Source: Iamia sp035575815 (GTDB lineage Bacteria > Actinomycetota > Acidimicrobiia > Acidimicrobiales > Iamiaceae). From it: 64,000 nt of DNA. A program made the translations under genes and the position numbers. Numbering within the stretch: position 1 is the stretch's first letter; the number at the start of each line of letters is the position of its first letter. Shown in pieces: positions 42,728 through 51,533 of the stretch. The DNA lies in contig NZ_DATLXO010000120.1 in NCBI RefSeq assembly GCF_035575815.1, positions 1 through 64,000 on the forward strand, written 5' to 3'. The notes beneath the pieces are model-generated. The model was not told the origin of the DNA. It worked only from the letters and a program-made list of their open reading frames with translations, and did not search any database.

Positions 42728-44383
42728 ATGGCCGGGAGCTGGAACCTGGCCGACCTGTTCGAGGCCGTGGTCGACCGGGTCGGTGCGCGAGAGGCGGTGG
42801 TCGCCGGGGCTTCCCGTCTGACCTACGCCGCACTCGACGAGCGGGCCAACCGGGCCGCCCACCTCCTCGCCGCCCACGGCGTCGGACCCGGTGATCGCGT
42901 CGGCCTCGCCCTGCGCAACGGCCACGAGCACCTCGCCGCCCTGCTGGGCGCCTACAAGCTCCGCGCCGTCCCCTTCAACGTCAACTACCGCTACACCGCG
43001 GCGGAGATGACCTACCTGCTCCGCGACGCCCGTCCCCGCGTCGTGCTCCACGGCCCGGACCTCGGTCCCGCCGTCGCCCCGGCGGTCGCCGCCCTGCGCG
43101 CCGAGGGCGATCAGATCACCCCGCTCGTCGGGCGCGGGGCGGTGCACGAGGAGCACCTGAGGGCCGCGGCGTCGACCCGACCCGTCGTCGCCGACCGCAG
43201 CGGCGACGACCGCTACCTGCTCTACACCGGGGGCACGACCGGGATGCCCAAGGGCGTCGAGTGGCGTCACGAGGACATCGTCTTCGCCGCCCTCGGAGCC
43301 GCATCGGCGGCCGCTCTCCTGGGCGGCTCTCCGATCGAGGTCCCGCGCAGCCCCGGGGAGGTCGTCGACCGGGTGGTGGTCGGGGGGACCCGGACCGTTC
43401 CCGCATCGCCGCTCATCCACGGCACCGCCCAGTGGGTCACGCTGGCGACCCTGCTCGGAGGCGGCACCGTCCTGATCCTCCCCTCGTCGACGTTCGTGCC
43501 CGCGGATCTCTGGGACCTGGTCGCGGAGGAGGCGGCCACGCTGGTCGTGATCGTGGGCGACGCCTTCGCCCGTCCGTTGGCCGATGCCCTCAACGCCGAG
43601 CCCCAGCGCTGGGACCTCGGCTCGCTGGTGGCGGTCGTCTCGGGCGGGGCCGTGCTCTCCCCCGCCGTGCGCACCGAGCTGGCCGTCCACCTGCCGTGGG
43701 TCGCGGTCGTCGACGGCTACGGCACCTCGGAGACCGGGGGGCAGGGCAACGCCGTCACCTGGCCGGGTCAGCCCGCGGCGCGCACCACCCGGTTCCCGCT
43801 CGCCGACCACACGGCGGTCCTCGACGACGAGGGCTCACCCCTCGTGCCCGGGATCGACATCGGCCGCATCGGGCGCATCGCCCGGCGGGGCCACATCCCC
43901 CTCGGGTACCGCAACGACCCGGAGCGCACAGCCCACACGTTCCCGGTGATCGACGGCGTGCGGTGGGCGGTGCCCGGCGACCTCGGTCGCATCGAGGCCG
44001 ACGGTGCCGTGACCCTTCTCGGGCGGGGGGCCAGCTCGATCAACACGGGCGGGGAGAAGGTCTTCCCCGACGAGGTCGAGGCCGTGCTCAAGGCCCACCC
44101 GTCGGTGTTCGACGCCGCGGTGGTGGGCGTGCCCGACGACCGGTGGGGTGAGCGGGTCGTCGCCGTGATCGCGCACCGTCCCCGCATCCCGGCCGCGGAC
44201 GAGGAGCTGAACGCCCACTGCCGGGCGCACCTCGCCGCGTTCAAGGTGCCGCGTCGGACGATCGCGGTCGACGCCGTCCGGCGCCTGCCGTCGGGCAAGA
44301 CGGACCACGCCTGGGTCCGGGCCGTGGCCCGTGCCGGCGTGGCGCCCGGGCTGCGTTCCCCGGCCGCGGTCGACGGCACCTGA
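42728..44383 (+). CDS. Acyl-CoA synthetase (AMP-forming), FadD-like
   Basis: A 551-residue adenylate-forming enzyme: LLYTGGTTGMPKGVEWRH (P-loop), DGYGTSETGGQGN (adenine site), GDLGRIEADGAVTLLGR hinge and catalytic Lys near the end (RLPSGKTDHAW). It activates a carboxylic acid as CoA thioester. A paralogue follows directly. ATG 42728 gives the canonical start. It is not MenE by length and motif context, although menaquinone genes are nearby. Confidence 0.9.
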   Translation: MAGSWNLADLFEAVVDRVGAREAVVAGASRLTYAALDERANRAAHLLAAHGVGPGDRVGLALRNGHEHLAALLGAYKLRAVPFNVNYRYTAAEMTYLLRDARPRVVLHGPDLGPAVAPAVAALRAEGDQITPLVGRGAVHEEHLRAAASTRPVVADRSGDDRYLLYTGGTTGMPKGVEWRHEDIVFAALGAASAAALLGGSPIEVPRSPGEVVDRVVVGGTRTVPASPLIHGTAQWVTLATLLGGGTVLILPSSTFVPADLWDLVAEEAATLVVIVGDAFARPLADALNAEPQRWDLGSLVAVVSGGAVLSPAVRTELAVHLPWVAVVDGYGTSETGGQGNAVTWPGQPAARTTRFPLADHTAVLDDEGSPLVPGIDIGRIGRIARRGHIPLGYRNDPERTAHTFPVIDGVRWAVPGDLGRIEADGAVTLLGRGASSINTGGEKVFPDEVEAVLKAHPSVFDAAVVGVPDDRWGERVVAVIAHRPRIPAADEELNAHCRAHLAAFKVPRRTIAVDAVRRLPSGKTDHAWVRAVARAGVAPGLRSPAAVDGT

Positions 44384-44492
44384 GGGCCATCGCCCGAAGC
44401 GTCCGACTCCCTCGGACGAGCAGCCCGTCCTGACGCACCGTCAGATCCGGTCACTAGTCTTTGCGGTCCGAGCCATCGACCCGAGGACCCCC

Positions 44493-46154
44493 GTGCCCCA
44501 GGAGTTCAACCTCGCCACCGTCTTCGATGCCGTCGCCGGGGCCTACCCCGAGCGCGAGGCGATCGTCTTCCGCGACCGACGCCTCACCTACGCCGACGTG
44601 GCGGACCGCAGCCACCGCCTGGCCCGGGTGCTCGCCGACGCCGGTCTCGGCGCCCACCGTGAGCGCGCCGGGCTCGGCGGCCACGAGAGTCACCAGGACC
44701 ACATCGGCCTCTACCTCTACAACGGCAACGAGTACGTCGAGGGCATGCTCGGCGCCTACGGCGCCCGGGTGGCGCCGTTCAACGTCAACTACCGCTACGT
44801 GGCCGAGGAGCTGCTGTACCTGCTGCGCGACTCGGCCGCGACCGGCATCGTCTACCACGCCCGCTTCGCGCCGGTGCTCAGCGAGATCCGCGACCAGCTC
44901 CCGGACCTGCGGCTGCTGCTGCAGGTCGCGGACGAGACCGGCGAGGCGCTGCTGCCCGGCGCCCTCGACTACGAGGCCGCCCTCGCCGGCGCGCCGGGTG
45001 ACCCACCGGCCACCGAGCCCTCGCCCGACGACCTCTACATCCTCTACACCGGCGGCACGACCGGGATGCCCAAGGGGGTCCTCTGGCGCCAGCACGACAT
45101 CTACGTCGGCGCCATGGGGGGCCGCCCCTTCGGCTCATCCGAGGTGCACCCTGACCTCGACGCCGTCGTCGCGTCGGGGGCCGGGGGCGGCGCCCGGGCC
45201 ATTGTGACCCCTCCCCTCATGCACGGCGCCGCCCAGTGGCTCACGTTCAACACCTTCACCGGCGGCGGGACCATCGTCATCCCCGACGACCCGAGCCGCC
45301 TCGACCCGGTCGTGGTGTGGGAGCTCGCCGAGCGCGAGCGCATCAACACCCTGCAGCTGGTGGGTGACGCCTTCGCCCGCCCGCTGATCGACGAGCTCGA
45401 GCGCCGGCCTCGCCACCTGCCCGACCTGCTGGCGGTGGTCAACGGGGGGGCACCGATGACCGCGGCGCTGAAGGACCGCATGTTGGAGCACCTGCCCGAC
45501 ATCTTCCTGCTCGACGCGGTGGGCGCCTCGGAGACCGGCGCCCAGATGGGACAGACCTCGGTCAAGGGCGCGGCGTCGACCGGTACCTTCACACCGGGGC
45601 CCGACACGGTGGTCATCGACGCCGCCACCACCCGCCTGCTCGAGCCCGGCGCCGAGGAGACCGGGTGGCTGGCCCAGCGCGGCTACGTGCCCCTGGGCTA
45701 CCTCGGTGACGCCGAGAAGACCGCGGGCACCTTCCCCGTGCTCGACGGCGTGCGCTACGCCGTGCCCGGCGACCGGGCCCGTTGGCGCGCCGATGGCATC
45801 ATCGAGCTGCTCGGCCGGGACTCGGTCACCATCAACTCCGGCGGCGAGAAGATCTTCGCCGAGGAGGTCGAGATGGCCCTCGCCCCCCACCCCTCGGTGG
45901 CCGACGTGGTGGTGGCCGGGCGCCCGTCGGAGCGCTGGGGCCACGAGGTCGTGGCCGTGGTGCAGCTGGTGGAAGGGGCTGCGGCCGACGTTCCGGGCCT
46001 TCTGGCCGAGGCCGCGACCCACGTGGCGCGCTACAAGCTTCCCAAGGACTTCGTCTTCGTTCCGCAGGTGGTGCGCTCCCCCGCCGGCAAGGCCGACTAC
46101 CGCTGGGCCCGCGCCCAGGCCGAGGCGGCGCCGGACGACCCGGCGAACCGGTAG
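44493..46154 (+). CDS. Acyl-CoA synthetase (AMP-forming), paralogue
   Basis: A 553-residue adenylate-forming enzyme, close to its upstream neighbour (both have PFNVNYRY, YTGGTTGMPKGV, GDAFARPL and an SGGEK or TGGEK loop). Catalytic Lys is in SPAGKADYRWA. GTG 44493 is chosen because it gives the family start FNLATVFDAVA. The last two codons and the TAG stop fall inside a 50-bp palindromic element. Confidence 0.9.
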   Translation: MPQEFNLATVFDAVAGAYPEREAIVFRDRRLTYADVADRSHRLARVLADAGLGAHRERAGLGGHESHQDHIGLYLYNGNEYVEGMLGAYGARVAPFNVNYRYVAEELLYLLRDSAATGIVYHARFAPVLSEIRDQLPDLRLLLQVADETGEALLPGALDYEAALAGAPGDPPATEPSPDDLYILYTGGTTGMPKGVLWRQHDIYVGAMGGRPFGSSEVHPDLDAVVASGAGGGARAIVTPPLMHGAAQWLTFNTFTGGGTIVIPDDPSRLDPVVVWELAERERINTLQLVGDAFARPLIDELERRPRHLPDLLAVVNGGAPMTAALKDRMLEHLPDIFLLDAVGASETGAQMGQTSVKGAASTGTFTPGPDTVVIDAATTRLLEPGAEETGWLAQRGYVPLGYLGDAEKTAGTFPVLDGVRYAVPGDRARWRADGIIELLGRDSVTINSGGEKIFAEEVEMALAPHPSVADVVVAGRPSERWGHEVVAVVQLVEGAAADVPGLLAEAATHVARYKLPKDFVFVPQVVRSPAGKADYRWARAQAEAAPDDPANR

Positions 46155-46194
46155 CGGTTCTGGGGGCGGGAACCCCCGATCTCCGTACCAGTTC
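46145..46194. repeat. 50-bp palindromic element, copy 3
   Basis: It begins GAACCGGTAG and ends GTACCAGTTC, with inner TTCTGGGGG...ACCCCCGA pairing. Its left end supplies the final codons and stop of the upstream acyl-CoA synthetase. A 12-bp spacer separates it from copy 4. Confidence 0.92.
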
Positions 46195-46206
46195 GACGAC
46201 CACACC

Positions 46207-46256
46207 GAACCGGTAGTGGATCCGGGGCCTGGGACCCCCGATCTCCCTACCAGTTC
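46207..46256. repeat. 50-bp palindromic element, copy 4
   Basis: It begins GAACCGGTAG and ends CTACCAGTTC, with inner GATCCGGGG...CCCCCGATC pairing. It shares CCCCCGATCTCC with copy 3, so copies 3 and 4 form one subfamily and copies 1 and 2 another. Confidence 0.92.
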
Positions 46257-46323
46257 GGCGACAGCACCGAGCAGGTAGGGTCCGGTCCGTCGTCGTCGGC
46301 CTGTCCCCCGTATCCTCGCCGCC

Positions 46324-47130
46324 GTGACCTCTCGCCCCGCTCCGTCCGGCCGCCCGATCGCCACCGGAGCTCTTCCCGACGCCGACCGCCTGCCGAGCGG
46401 TGAGGAGAAGGTCCAGGCCGTCCGGGTGATGTTCGACACCATCGCCCCCCGCTACGACCTGGTGAACCGGGTGATGACGTTCCGGATGGACGTCGGGTGG
46501 CGGCGGCGCACGGTGCGTGACCTCGACCTCCCGATCGGCTCCCTCGTGCTCGACCTGGCCTGTGGCACCGGCGACCTCTGCACCGAGCTCGTCCGGGGCG
46601 GACACCGCCCCGTCGGGGTCGACCTCTCGTTCGGGATGCTCGCCGCGGCGCGCACCCGGGCTCCCCTCGTGCACGGCGACGTCCTGCGCCTCCCGGTGCC
46701 CGACGGCTCCATCGACGGTGTCACGTGCGGCTTCGCCCTGCGGAACCTCGAGGAGCTGCCGCGGTTCTTCATCGAGCTGGCCCGGGTGCTGCGCCCCGGT
46801 GGACGCATCGCCCTGCTCGAGGTGGCCGAGCCGCCCAACCCGGTGCTGCGGGCCGGCCACGCCCTGTACTTCGGCAGGGTCGTGCCCCGCCTCGGCGGCC
46901 TGCTGTCGGACCCGGCCGCGTACCGCTACCTCCCGAAGTCGGTGTCGTACCTGCCGTCGGCCGAGCGCATGCTCGCCCTGCTCGACGAGGCCGGGTTCAC
47001 CGCTCCCCGCCACGACCTGCTCACGGTGGGCATCGCCCGCCTGGTGACCGCCACGCGCGGCGCAGCGGACGCCGGGCCCGTCCCCGACGCCTGCGACGCG
47101 GCGGGCGTCGAGCCTGTCCCCGACCCATGA
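46324..47130 (+). CDS. menG: Demethylmenaquinone methyltransferase
   Basis: 268 residues of the UbiE/MenG family: MFDTIAPRYDLVNRVMTF, SAM loop VLDLACGTGDLCTEL, GVDLSFGMLAAAR, CGFALRNLEELPRFF and the YRYLPKSV segment. It methylates demethylmenaquinone, the last step of menaquinone synthesis. Its TGA overlaps the menF ATG. Confidence 0.95.
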   Translation: MTSRPAPSGRPIATGALPDADRLPSGEEKVQAVRVMFDTIAPRYDLVNRVMTFRMDVGWRRRTVRDLDLPIGSLVLDLACGTGDLCTELVRGGHRPVGVDLSFGMLAAARTRAPLVHGDVLRLPVPDGSIDGVTCGFALRNLEELPRFFIELARVLRPGGRIALLEVAEPPNPVLRAGHALYFGRVVPRLGGLLSDPAAYRYLPKSVSYLPSAERMLALLDEAGFTAPRHDLLTVGIARLVTATRGAADAGPVPDACDAAGVEPVPDP

Positions 47131-48371
47131 CCCGCACCGGCGAGGTGCCCTGGCCCGAGCTGGTCGCGATCACCCGGCCCCTCGCCGAGCCCCTCGACCC
47201 AGTAGCGGTCGCCGGCAGCGATGCGCTCCTCTTCGCCCGGGCTGACGGCGCCGCTCTGGCCGGACGAGGGGTGGTTGCCCGCCTGCCCCCCGATGTCGCG
47301 GCCGAGGCCCTCGCCGCCGCACAGATCGACGATCCCGTCACCCGACCGGGAACCGGACCAGTCGCCCTCGGCGTCGTCCCATTCCACCCTGATGCCACGG
47401 GTCGCCTGACGATCCCGGCCCTCGTCGTCGGGCGCGGCACCGACCGAAGCGGGTGGGTCACCACCGTGGGCACCGCCGATGACCCACCCGCCGACCCGGT
47501 CGCGGTCGACGTGGCGGCCCTGGGCCGACCGCCGGTGCCCGGCCTCGGCCCCGGTCGCTTCACCGTGGCCAGCGCCCGGTCGCCCGCCGAGTGGTGCGAC
47601 TCGGTGGCCGCCGCGACCGCACTGATCCGCTCCGGGCGACTCGACAAGGTGGTGCTGGCCCGCGAGGTGCACGTCAGCGCCGACGCGCCGTTCGACGTGG
47701 CCGCCATCCTGCGCCGTCTCACCCTGGGCTTCCCCGGGTGCTACGTGTTCTCCGTCGACGGCTTCGTCGGGGCCAGCCCCGAGCTGCTGGTGGGACGGGC
47801 CGGTGACGAGGTCACCTCCCAGCCCATGGCCGGCACCGCCCCCCGCCGGGGCGACCCCGCGGCCGACGCCGACGCAGTGGCCGGGTTGCTCGCCTCGCCT
47901 TCCTACCGCCACGAGCACCAGGTCACGATCGACGCCGTGTACGACGCCCTGGTGCCGTTCTGCTCGTTCCTCGACTTCGAGGCCGAGCCATCAGTCGTCG
48001 CCCTGCCCAACGTGACCCACCTGGCCACCACCGTGTCGGGACACCTCTCGTCGCCCGCGCCCTCGGCGCTCGACCTGGTGGCCGCCCTGCACCCGACACC
48101 GGCGGTGTGCGGCCGCCCCCGCGCCGCAGCGCTCGATGCCATCGCCGAGCTCGAGGGCTTCGACCGGGGCCCCTACGCCGGGGCCGTCGGGTGGCTCGAC
48201 GGTCAGGGGAACGGCACGTGGGCGGTGGGGATCCGCAGCGCCGTGATCGATGGCGCCGAGGCCCGGGTCTTCGGCGGCAACGGCATCGTCGCCGACAGCG
48301 ACCCGGCCACCGAGCTCATCGAGACCCGCGCCAAGCTCCAGGCCCTGCTCGGCGTGCTCGTCCGCCCCTGA
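47127..48371 (+). CDS. menF: Isochorismate synthase
   Basis: A 414-residue chorismate-binding enzyme: general base Lys in LDKVVLAREVHV, QPMAGTAPRRGDP, HLATTVSGHL, HPTPAVCGRP and GFDRGPYAGAVGW with a C-terminal GGNGIVADSDP. It turns chorismate into isochorismate, entry to menaquinone. It overlaps menG by four bases (ATGA). Confidence 0.95.
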   Translation: MTRTGEVPWPELVAITRPLAEPLDPVAVAGSDALLFARADGAALAGRGVVARLPPDVAAEALAAAQIDDPVTRPGTGPVALGVVPFHPDATGRLTIPALVVGRGTDRSGWVTTVGTADDPPADPVAVDVAALGRPPVPGLGPGRFTVASARSPAEWCDSVAAATALIRSGRLDKVVLAREVHVSADAPFDVAAILRRLTLGFPGCYVFSVDGFVGASPELLVGRAGDEVTSQPMAGTAPRRGDPAADADAVAGLLASPSYRHEHQVTIDAVYDALVPFCSFLDFEAEPSVVALPNVTHLATTVSGHLSSPAPSALDLVAALHPTPAVCGRPRAAALDAIAELEGFDRGPYAGAVGWLDGQGNGTWAVGIRSAVIDGAEARVFGGNGIVADSDPATELIETRAKLQALLGVLVRP

Positions 48372-48541
48372 CAGCGTCGCCGGGCTCAGCTCCGCGCCGG
48401 TACGGCACCAGATCCACCACCCCGGCGCATGTCCCCGATCGGCACCCTGCGGGCGGGTGCTTCTCGAACGGCGGATGCTCCCCCTCGCTCGACGGGCACG
48501 GTCGGCCGGCATGAGCATCGCCCACGTGCAACGATCGAACC

Positions 48542-48994
48542 GTGAGTGACAAGGGTCCGGACCGTTCAGGCCCCTTCTGGGACGCCATCGAAGGTCGAGC
48601 TGCGATGCCGCCGGTGGCCCAGCTTCTCGGCTGGCAGCTCGAGGAGATCGATCCGGGCAGAGGCACCATCGTCGTGCGGTACGAGGGTCGACCGGAGTTC
48701 GCCAACCCACTCGGCGACATCCAAGGTGGACTGCTCGCGGCCATGCTCGACGACACCATGGGACCGGCACTGGTCGCGACCCTGCCACCCGGGCAGTTCG
48801 CGGCGACGCTCGAGATGAAGGTCTCCTACCTGGCACCGGCACAAGTCGGCCCGCTCTGGGGTCACGGGCGCGTGGTCAAGCGCGGCGGAACGATCTCGTT
48901 CGTGGAAGCCGACCTCGTCGATGGTGACGGCGTCATCGTCGCCCGGGCCACCGCGACCGTCCGGGTGATCTCCCTGCCGGCCTCGCCGAGCTGA
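48542..48994 (+). CDS. PaaI-type hot-dog thioesterase
   Basis: A 150-residue hot-dog protein with EFANPLGDIQGGLLAAMLDDTMG (thioesterase helix with catalytic Asp), LEMKVSYLAPAQVGPLWGHG and VARATATVRV. It hydrolyses an acyl-CoA. Position next to menF makes DHNA-CoA thioesterase a candidate role, but general PaaI activity is equally possible. The start is GTG 48542. Confidence 0.85.
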   Translation: MSDKGPDRSGPFWDAIEGRAAMPPVAQLLGWQLEEIDPGRGTIVVRYEGRPEFANPLGDIQGGLLAAMLDDTMGPALVATLPPGQFAATLEMKVSYLAPAQVGPLWGHGRVVKRGGTISFVEADLVDGDGVIVARATATVRVISLPASPS

Positions 48995-49068
48995 CCCGAT
49001 CGGGCCGCCGCCCATGGGCGTCCCTGCCGGCCGTCGATGGCGCTCGAGGACGCTGTATAGGTCGCTGT

Positions 49069-49287
49069 ATGTCGGTGACCGGCACACAGATCTACCTGAC
49101 TGAGGAGCAGCGCCGTCGCATCGATCAGGCGGCCGCGGTGGAAGGGGTCACGATGGGTGAGCTCATCCGCCGGGCGGTCGACGACTACCTCGGTGACGAG
49201 GCTGACGCGTCCAGCGCCCTCGCCAGCACGTTCGGTGCCGACGTCGCCGCCGTCGCACCGGCGCGTGACGGTTGGCGCCGTGGCTGA
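49069..49287 (+). CDS. Ribbon-helix-helix antitoxin (VapB-like)
   Basis: A 72-residue RHH protein: TQIYLTEEQRRRIDQAA (beta strand and first helix) and TMGELIRRAVDDYLG (second helix), then a toxin-binding tail ending RDGWRRG. It looks intact. Only a stub of its VapC partner remains just after it, so it is an orphan antitoxin. Confidence 0.85.
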   Translation: MSVTGTQIYLTEEQRRRIDQAAAVEGVTMGELIRRAVDDYLGDEADASSALASTFGADVAAVAPARDGWRRG

Positions 49288-49390
49288 CCATTACCTTCGT
49301 GGCCGGCGGCTCAAACGATCTCAGCCCGGGGGCCTGGCGGCCCACCTGCTGGTGGGGGAAACATGCCGGAGGGTGTCCGCGCCGCCACGA
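49280..49390 (+). pseudogene. Stub of a VapC toxin after the orphan antitoxin
   Basis: Overlapping the antitoxin stop in the +1 frame is V-ADHYLRGRRLKRSQPGGLA, which resembles the VapC segment V-D-H-LRG-RRL...GGLA. The leading catalytic block (LVDTDV-type) and everything after about 35 residues are missing or unrecognisable. Confidence 0.4.
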
Positions 49391-49468
49391 TCCGTCGACG
49401 CTCCGGCCATTTCCACTTCAGGGTGCGGCGGCGCGGCATACCGGAACTCTGCCTACCTATGTGCCGCC

Positions 49469-49815
49469 TCAGCCCTCGGCTTCCAGAGTGGCGAGGGCGA
49501 TGCGGAGCTGCGCGACGAACTCGGGGAGCAGGTCGACAGCTGTCGTGTGGAGAACCTCCAGGTCGATCGACCAGTACCCATGGATACGCGATTCCTCAAA
49601 CGGACAGGCTTCGACCAGGGGATCTCCGGGAACCGGCCCTTCACCGCGTCATCGATCGGACCTGCCGCTTCGCCGAGCACCGTGAAGTTCCAGAGGCGGG
49701 CGTCTCGCCGCTGGCGATCCCCGTTGAGGACGGCAAGATCCAGGCCGTCAACCAACGAGCGCGCCTGTTCGGCTGCGTCGATCATCTCGCCGATCAGGAC
49801 GACCTCACGCCGCAT
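49469..49815 (-). pseudogene. hepT: Frameshifted HepT-type toxin gene
   Basis: The first frame reads LGEAAGPIDDAVKGRFPEIP and KPVRLRNRV, then fails; the next frame continues IHGYWSIDLEVLHTTAVDLL and AQLRIALATLEAEG to a stop. Joined, this is a HepT (DUF86) RNase with its R-N-x(2-3)-H-G-Y-W site. One base is missing exactly inside the RN...H catalytic motif. The start overlaps the end of its antitoxin gene mntA. Confidence 0.85.
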
Positions 49816-50104
49816 AGATCACCTGTGCCTCGGCGAGCACCGATTCACGGAGCCGCTCATGGAGCGCACGGCGCGACACGAGATCGACCGATCGACCAAA
49901 CAGGGCCTCAAGCTCGTCAACGAGCTTCTCGATGTCCCAACCGAGCCGGGCGCCGGGGACCATCTCGTAGAGCACGTCGATGTCGCTATCGGGGCCGGCG
50001 TCGCCCCGGCTCACGGACCCGAAGACCTCCAAACGTGCGACTCCATAGCGGCCGCAGACCTCTGCGAGCCGCTGAAGATCGACCGGCGAATCAGGAAGCA
50101 CCAT
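49805..50104 (-). CDS. mntA: MntA-type minimal nucleotidyltransferase antitoxin
   Basis: A 99-residue minimal NTase with the full catalytic motif FGSVSRGDAGPDSDIDVLYE (GS...RG...DxD). MntA proteins silence HepT by attaching AMP to its active-site Tyr. The gene appears intact, while the hepT partner directly downstream is frameshifted. Overlap with hepT is 11 bp. Confidence 0.9.
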   Translation of the reverse strand: MVLPDSPVDLQRLAEVCGRYGVARLEVFGSVSRGDAGPDSDIDVLYEMVPGARLGWDIEKLVDELEALFGRSVDLVSRRALHERLRESVLAEAQVIYAA

Positions 50105-50175
50105 TGGATGAGCCTAAGGCAGCGACCCAAACGGCTCCTGCCCAAACTGCCCACCTCTGACCGACCCGGGCTCCG

Positions 50176-50460
50176 TCAGCCCAAACCGAGGACGGTGGTC
50201 AACGCGTCGTCGACACCCCAAAGCTCCTCGCGGCTGAGATGGCCCGACAGCTCGCCGAGGCGGCGGACATCGACTGCACCCTCGACGTCGATCTCGGGAC
50301 GAAACGAGGCGGCGCGTGCGCGCCGCGAGGTCGGCGCCACGAGAACCACCGAGCGCGGCAGGAACTCAGCGGCCTGGACGATCAGGCCGAACCGTTCGCC
50401 GTGCTGCTCATGGCCGACGCCCTTCGGCGGCTTGAACCGGTAGACGTCACCGCGGAGCAC
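50176..50460 (-). CDS. MazF/PemK-like toxin with an internal deletion
   Basis: A 94-residue product with LRGDVYRFKPPKGVGHEQHG, VLVAPTSRRARAASFRPEI and VRRLGELSGHLSREELWGVD. Relatives have a further dozen residues (a TRVLVEQ-like strand) between the FRPEI and RRLG segments; here only DVEGAVD lies between, an in-frame loss. Activity is therefore doubtful. It overlaps its antitoxin gene by 14 bp. Confidence 0.8.
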   Translation of the reverse strand: MLRGDVYRFKPPKGVGHEQHGERFGLIVQAAEFLPRSVVLVAPTSRRARAASFRPEIDVEGAVDVRRLGELSGHLSREELWGVDDALTTVLGLG

Positions 50461-50686
50461 GCAGCGACTCCATCAACCCGACCACCGCGAGCATCTCGTC
50501 GCGATCGGCGTCGTCGGCCTCCAGCGCCGAGACTTCGGCCGCGAGCTCGGAGCTTCTGCGCAGCCGTCGAGCCGACTGGATCACTGCCGAACGGATTGCC
50601 TCTGACCTCGACAGCCCGGCGGCCTCGAGGGAGCGCAGGGCACGCTCGGCCTCGTCATTGAGCCGGACAGAGATCGCACGGGCCAT
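50447..50686 (-). CDS. RHH antitoxin partner of the MazF-like protein
   Basis: 79 residues: AISVRLNDEAERALRSLE (strand and helix), GLSRSEAIRSAVIQSAR (second helix) and an acidic tail (ALEADDADRDEMLAVVGLM) that would block the toxin. It appears intact, with a palindromic operator-like sequence 10 bp upstream. Confidence 0.87.
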   Translation of the reverse strand: MARAISVRLNDEAERALRSLEAAGLSRSEAIRSAVIQSARRLRRSSELAAEVSALEADDADRDEMLAVVGLMESLRAPR

Positions 50687-50695
50687 GGGTCCACC

Positions 50696-50714
50696 GTATC
50701 ACTAAACGTCATAC
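50696..50714 (-). promoter_or_regulatory. Imperfect palindrome upstream of the RHH antitoxin
   Basis: GTATCACTAAACGTCATAC (plus strand) is a 19-bp imperfect palindrome (GTAT-AC...GT-ATAC) 10 bp upstream of the antitoxin start. It sits where RHH antitoxins usually bind to repress their own operon. Confidence 0.45.
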
Positions 50715-50992
50715 AACGACGCTCGTTCTGTGCGTCAGATCCAGGCCCCGGCGGGACCGATCCGGCGACCGGACCTGTCCCTCAGCGCGTGGGCGCTGCC
50801 CCACGCGCGAGGCACCAACGCGGGCCGCGACAGCGGTCGCGGACGACAAGGGAGAGGCTCCGCTACCGGCGTTGGAGAACAAGGGGCGGGCCCATCCGAG
50901 GCGTCAACTCCTGGGGCGTGACGTAGATCGGCGGCGGGCGCTTGGTCGGACCCGGCTCGGCCTGGCCTGTCACGCTGTGCACGTGATGCTCA
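50715..50992. other. Gene-free stretch with one hairpin
   Basis: No credible coding frame was seen in this gap. It contains a 9-bp hairpin, GCGCGTGGG (50785-50793) with CCCACGCGC (50800-50808), of unknown role. Confidence 0.5.
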
Positions 50993-51454
50993 AGGCGTGC
51001 CTCAACGGCCCGCGACTGGATGGTATTGCCCGACTTCGCTTCGGTGAACTGGCACGAGCCTGGCCCGCAGGCAGTCGCCCACGCGCTCTTCGACCTCGGC
51101 GTTGGCGTCGAGGCGGGACTGTGGCACCCGACGGCCATCGCCGCTTGGCGCCAATGGGACGGCCATGATCAGTGCCTGCGGGTGCTCCTCGGGGTCGTCG
51201 ACGACCTCCCCCCTCGGCAGGCGGTTGCCGAGGCGGCTCGACTCGTCGCGGCGCTGGGCGATGACATCGACGCCACATCGGTGCTCCTACACGGGGAGGG
51301 CACCTCGACATGGCCGTTGCTGGGCGAGGCGATCCGCCGAGGATTCGACGTCCGGATCGGCCTTGAGGACGCACTCGTGCTCCCCGACGGGTCTGCTGCC
51401 GACGGCAACGCGGAGCTCGTGGCCACGGCCCGTGCGCTGCTCGATCGCACCTGA
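50993..51454 (+). pseudogene. BKACE (DUF849) enzyme with large internal deletion
   Basis: The start VMLKACLNGPR is the normal N-terminus of a beta-keto acid cleavage enzyme. In another frame, PDFASVNWHEPGPQAVAHAL, VGVEAGLWHP, LLHGEGTSTWPLL and RIGLEDALVLPDGSAADGN give the C-terminal half. Roughly 110 central residues, including zinc-site parts, are gone and the junction is out of frame. Confidence 0.85.
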
Positions 51455-51533
51455 CGACGCTAGGCGCCCTCGACAAGTAGGCCACGGCGGTCGCCCGCGT
51501 CCAGCCCCGTGCGACCCGTCCCTGAACACCGGC

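Noticed and set aside
42728..46154. Assignment of either acyl-CoA synthetase as MenE
   Set aside because: Both are longer than MenE and resemble FadD-type enzymes; closeness to men genes alone is not enough.
49280..50443. Long plus-strand frame through the toxin-antitoxin tract
   Set aside because: Beyond the first 35 residues (VapC stub) it is antisense to hepT, mntA and mazF and has no family character.
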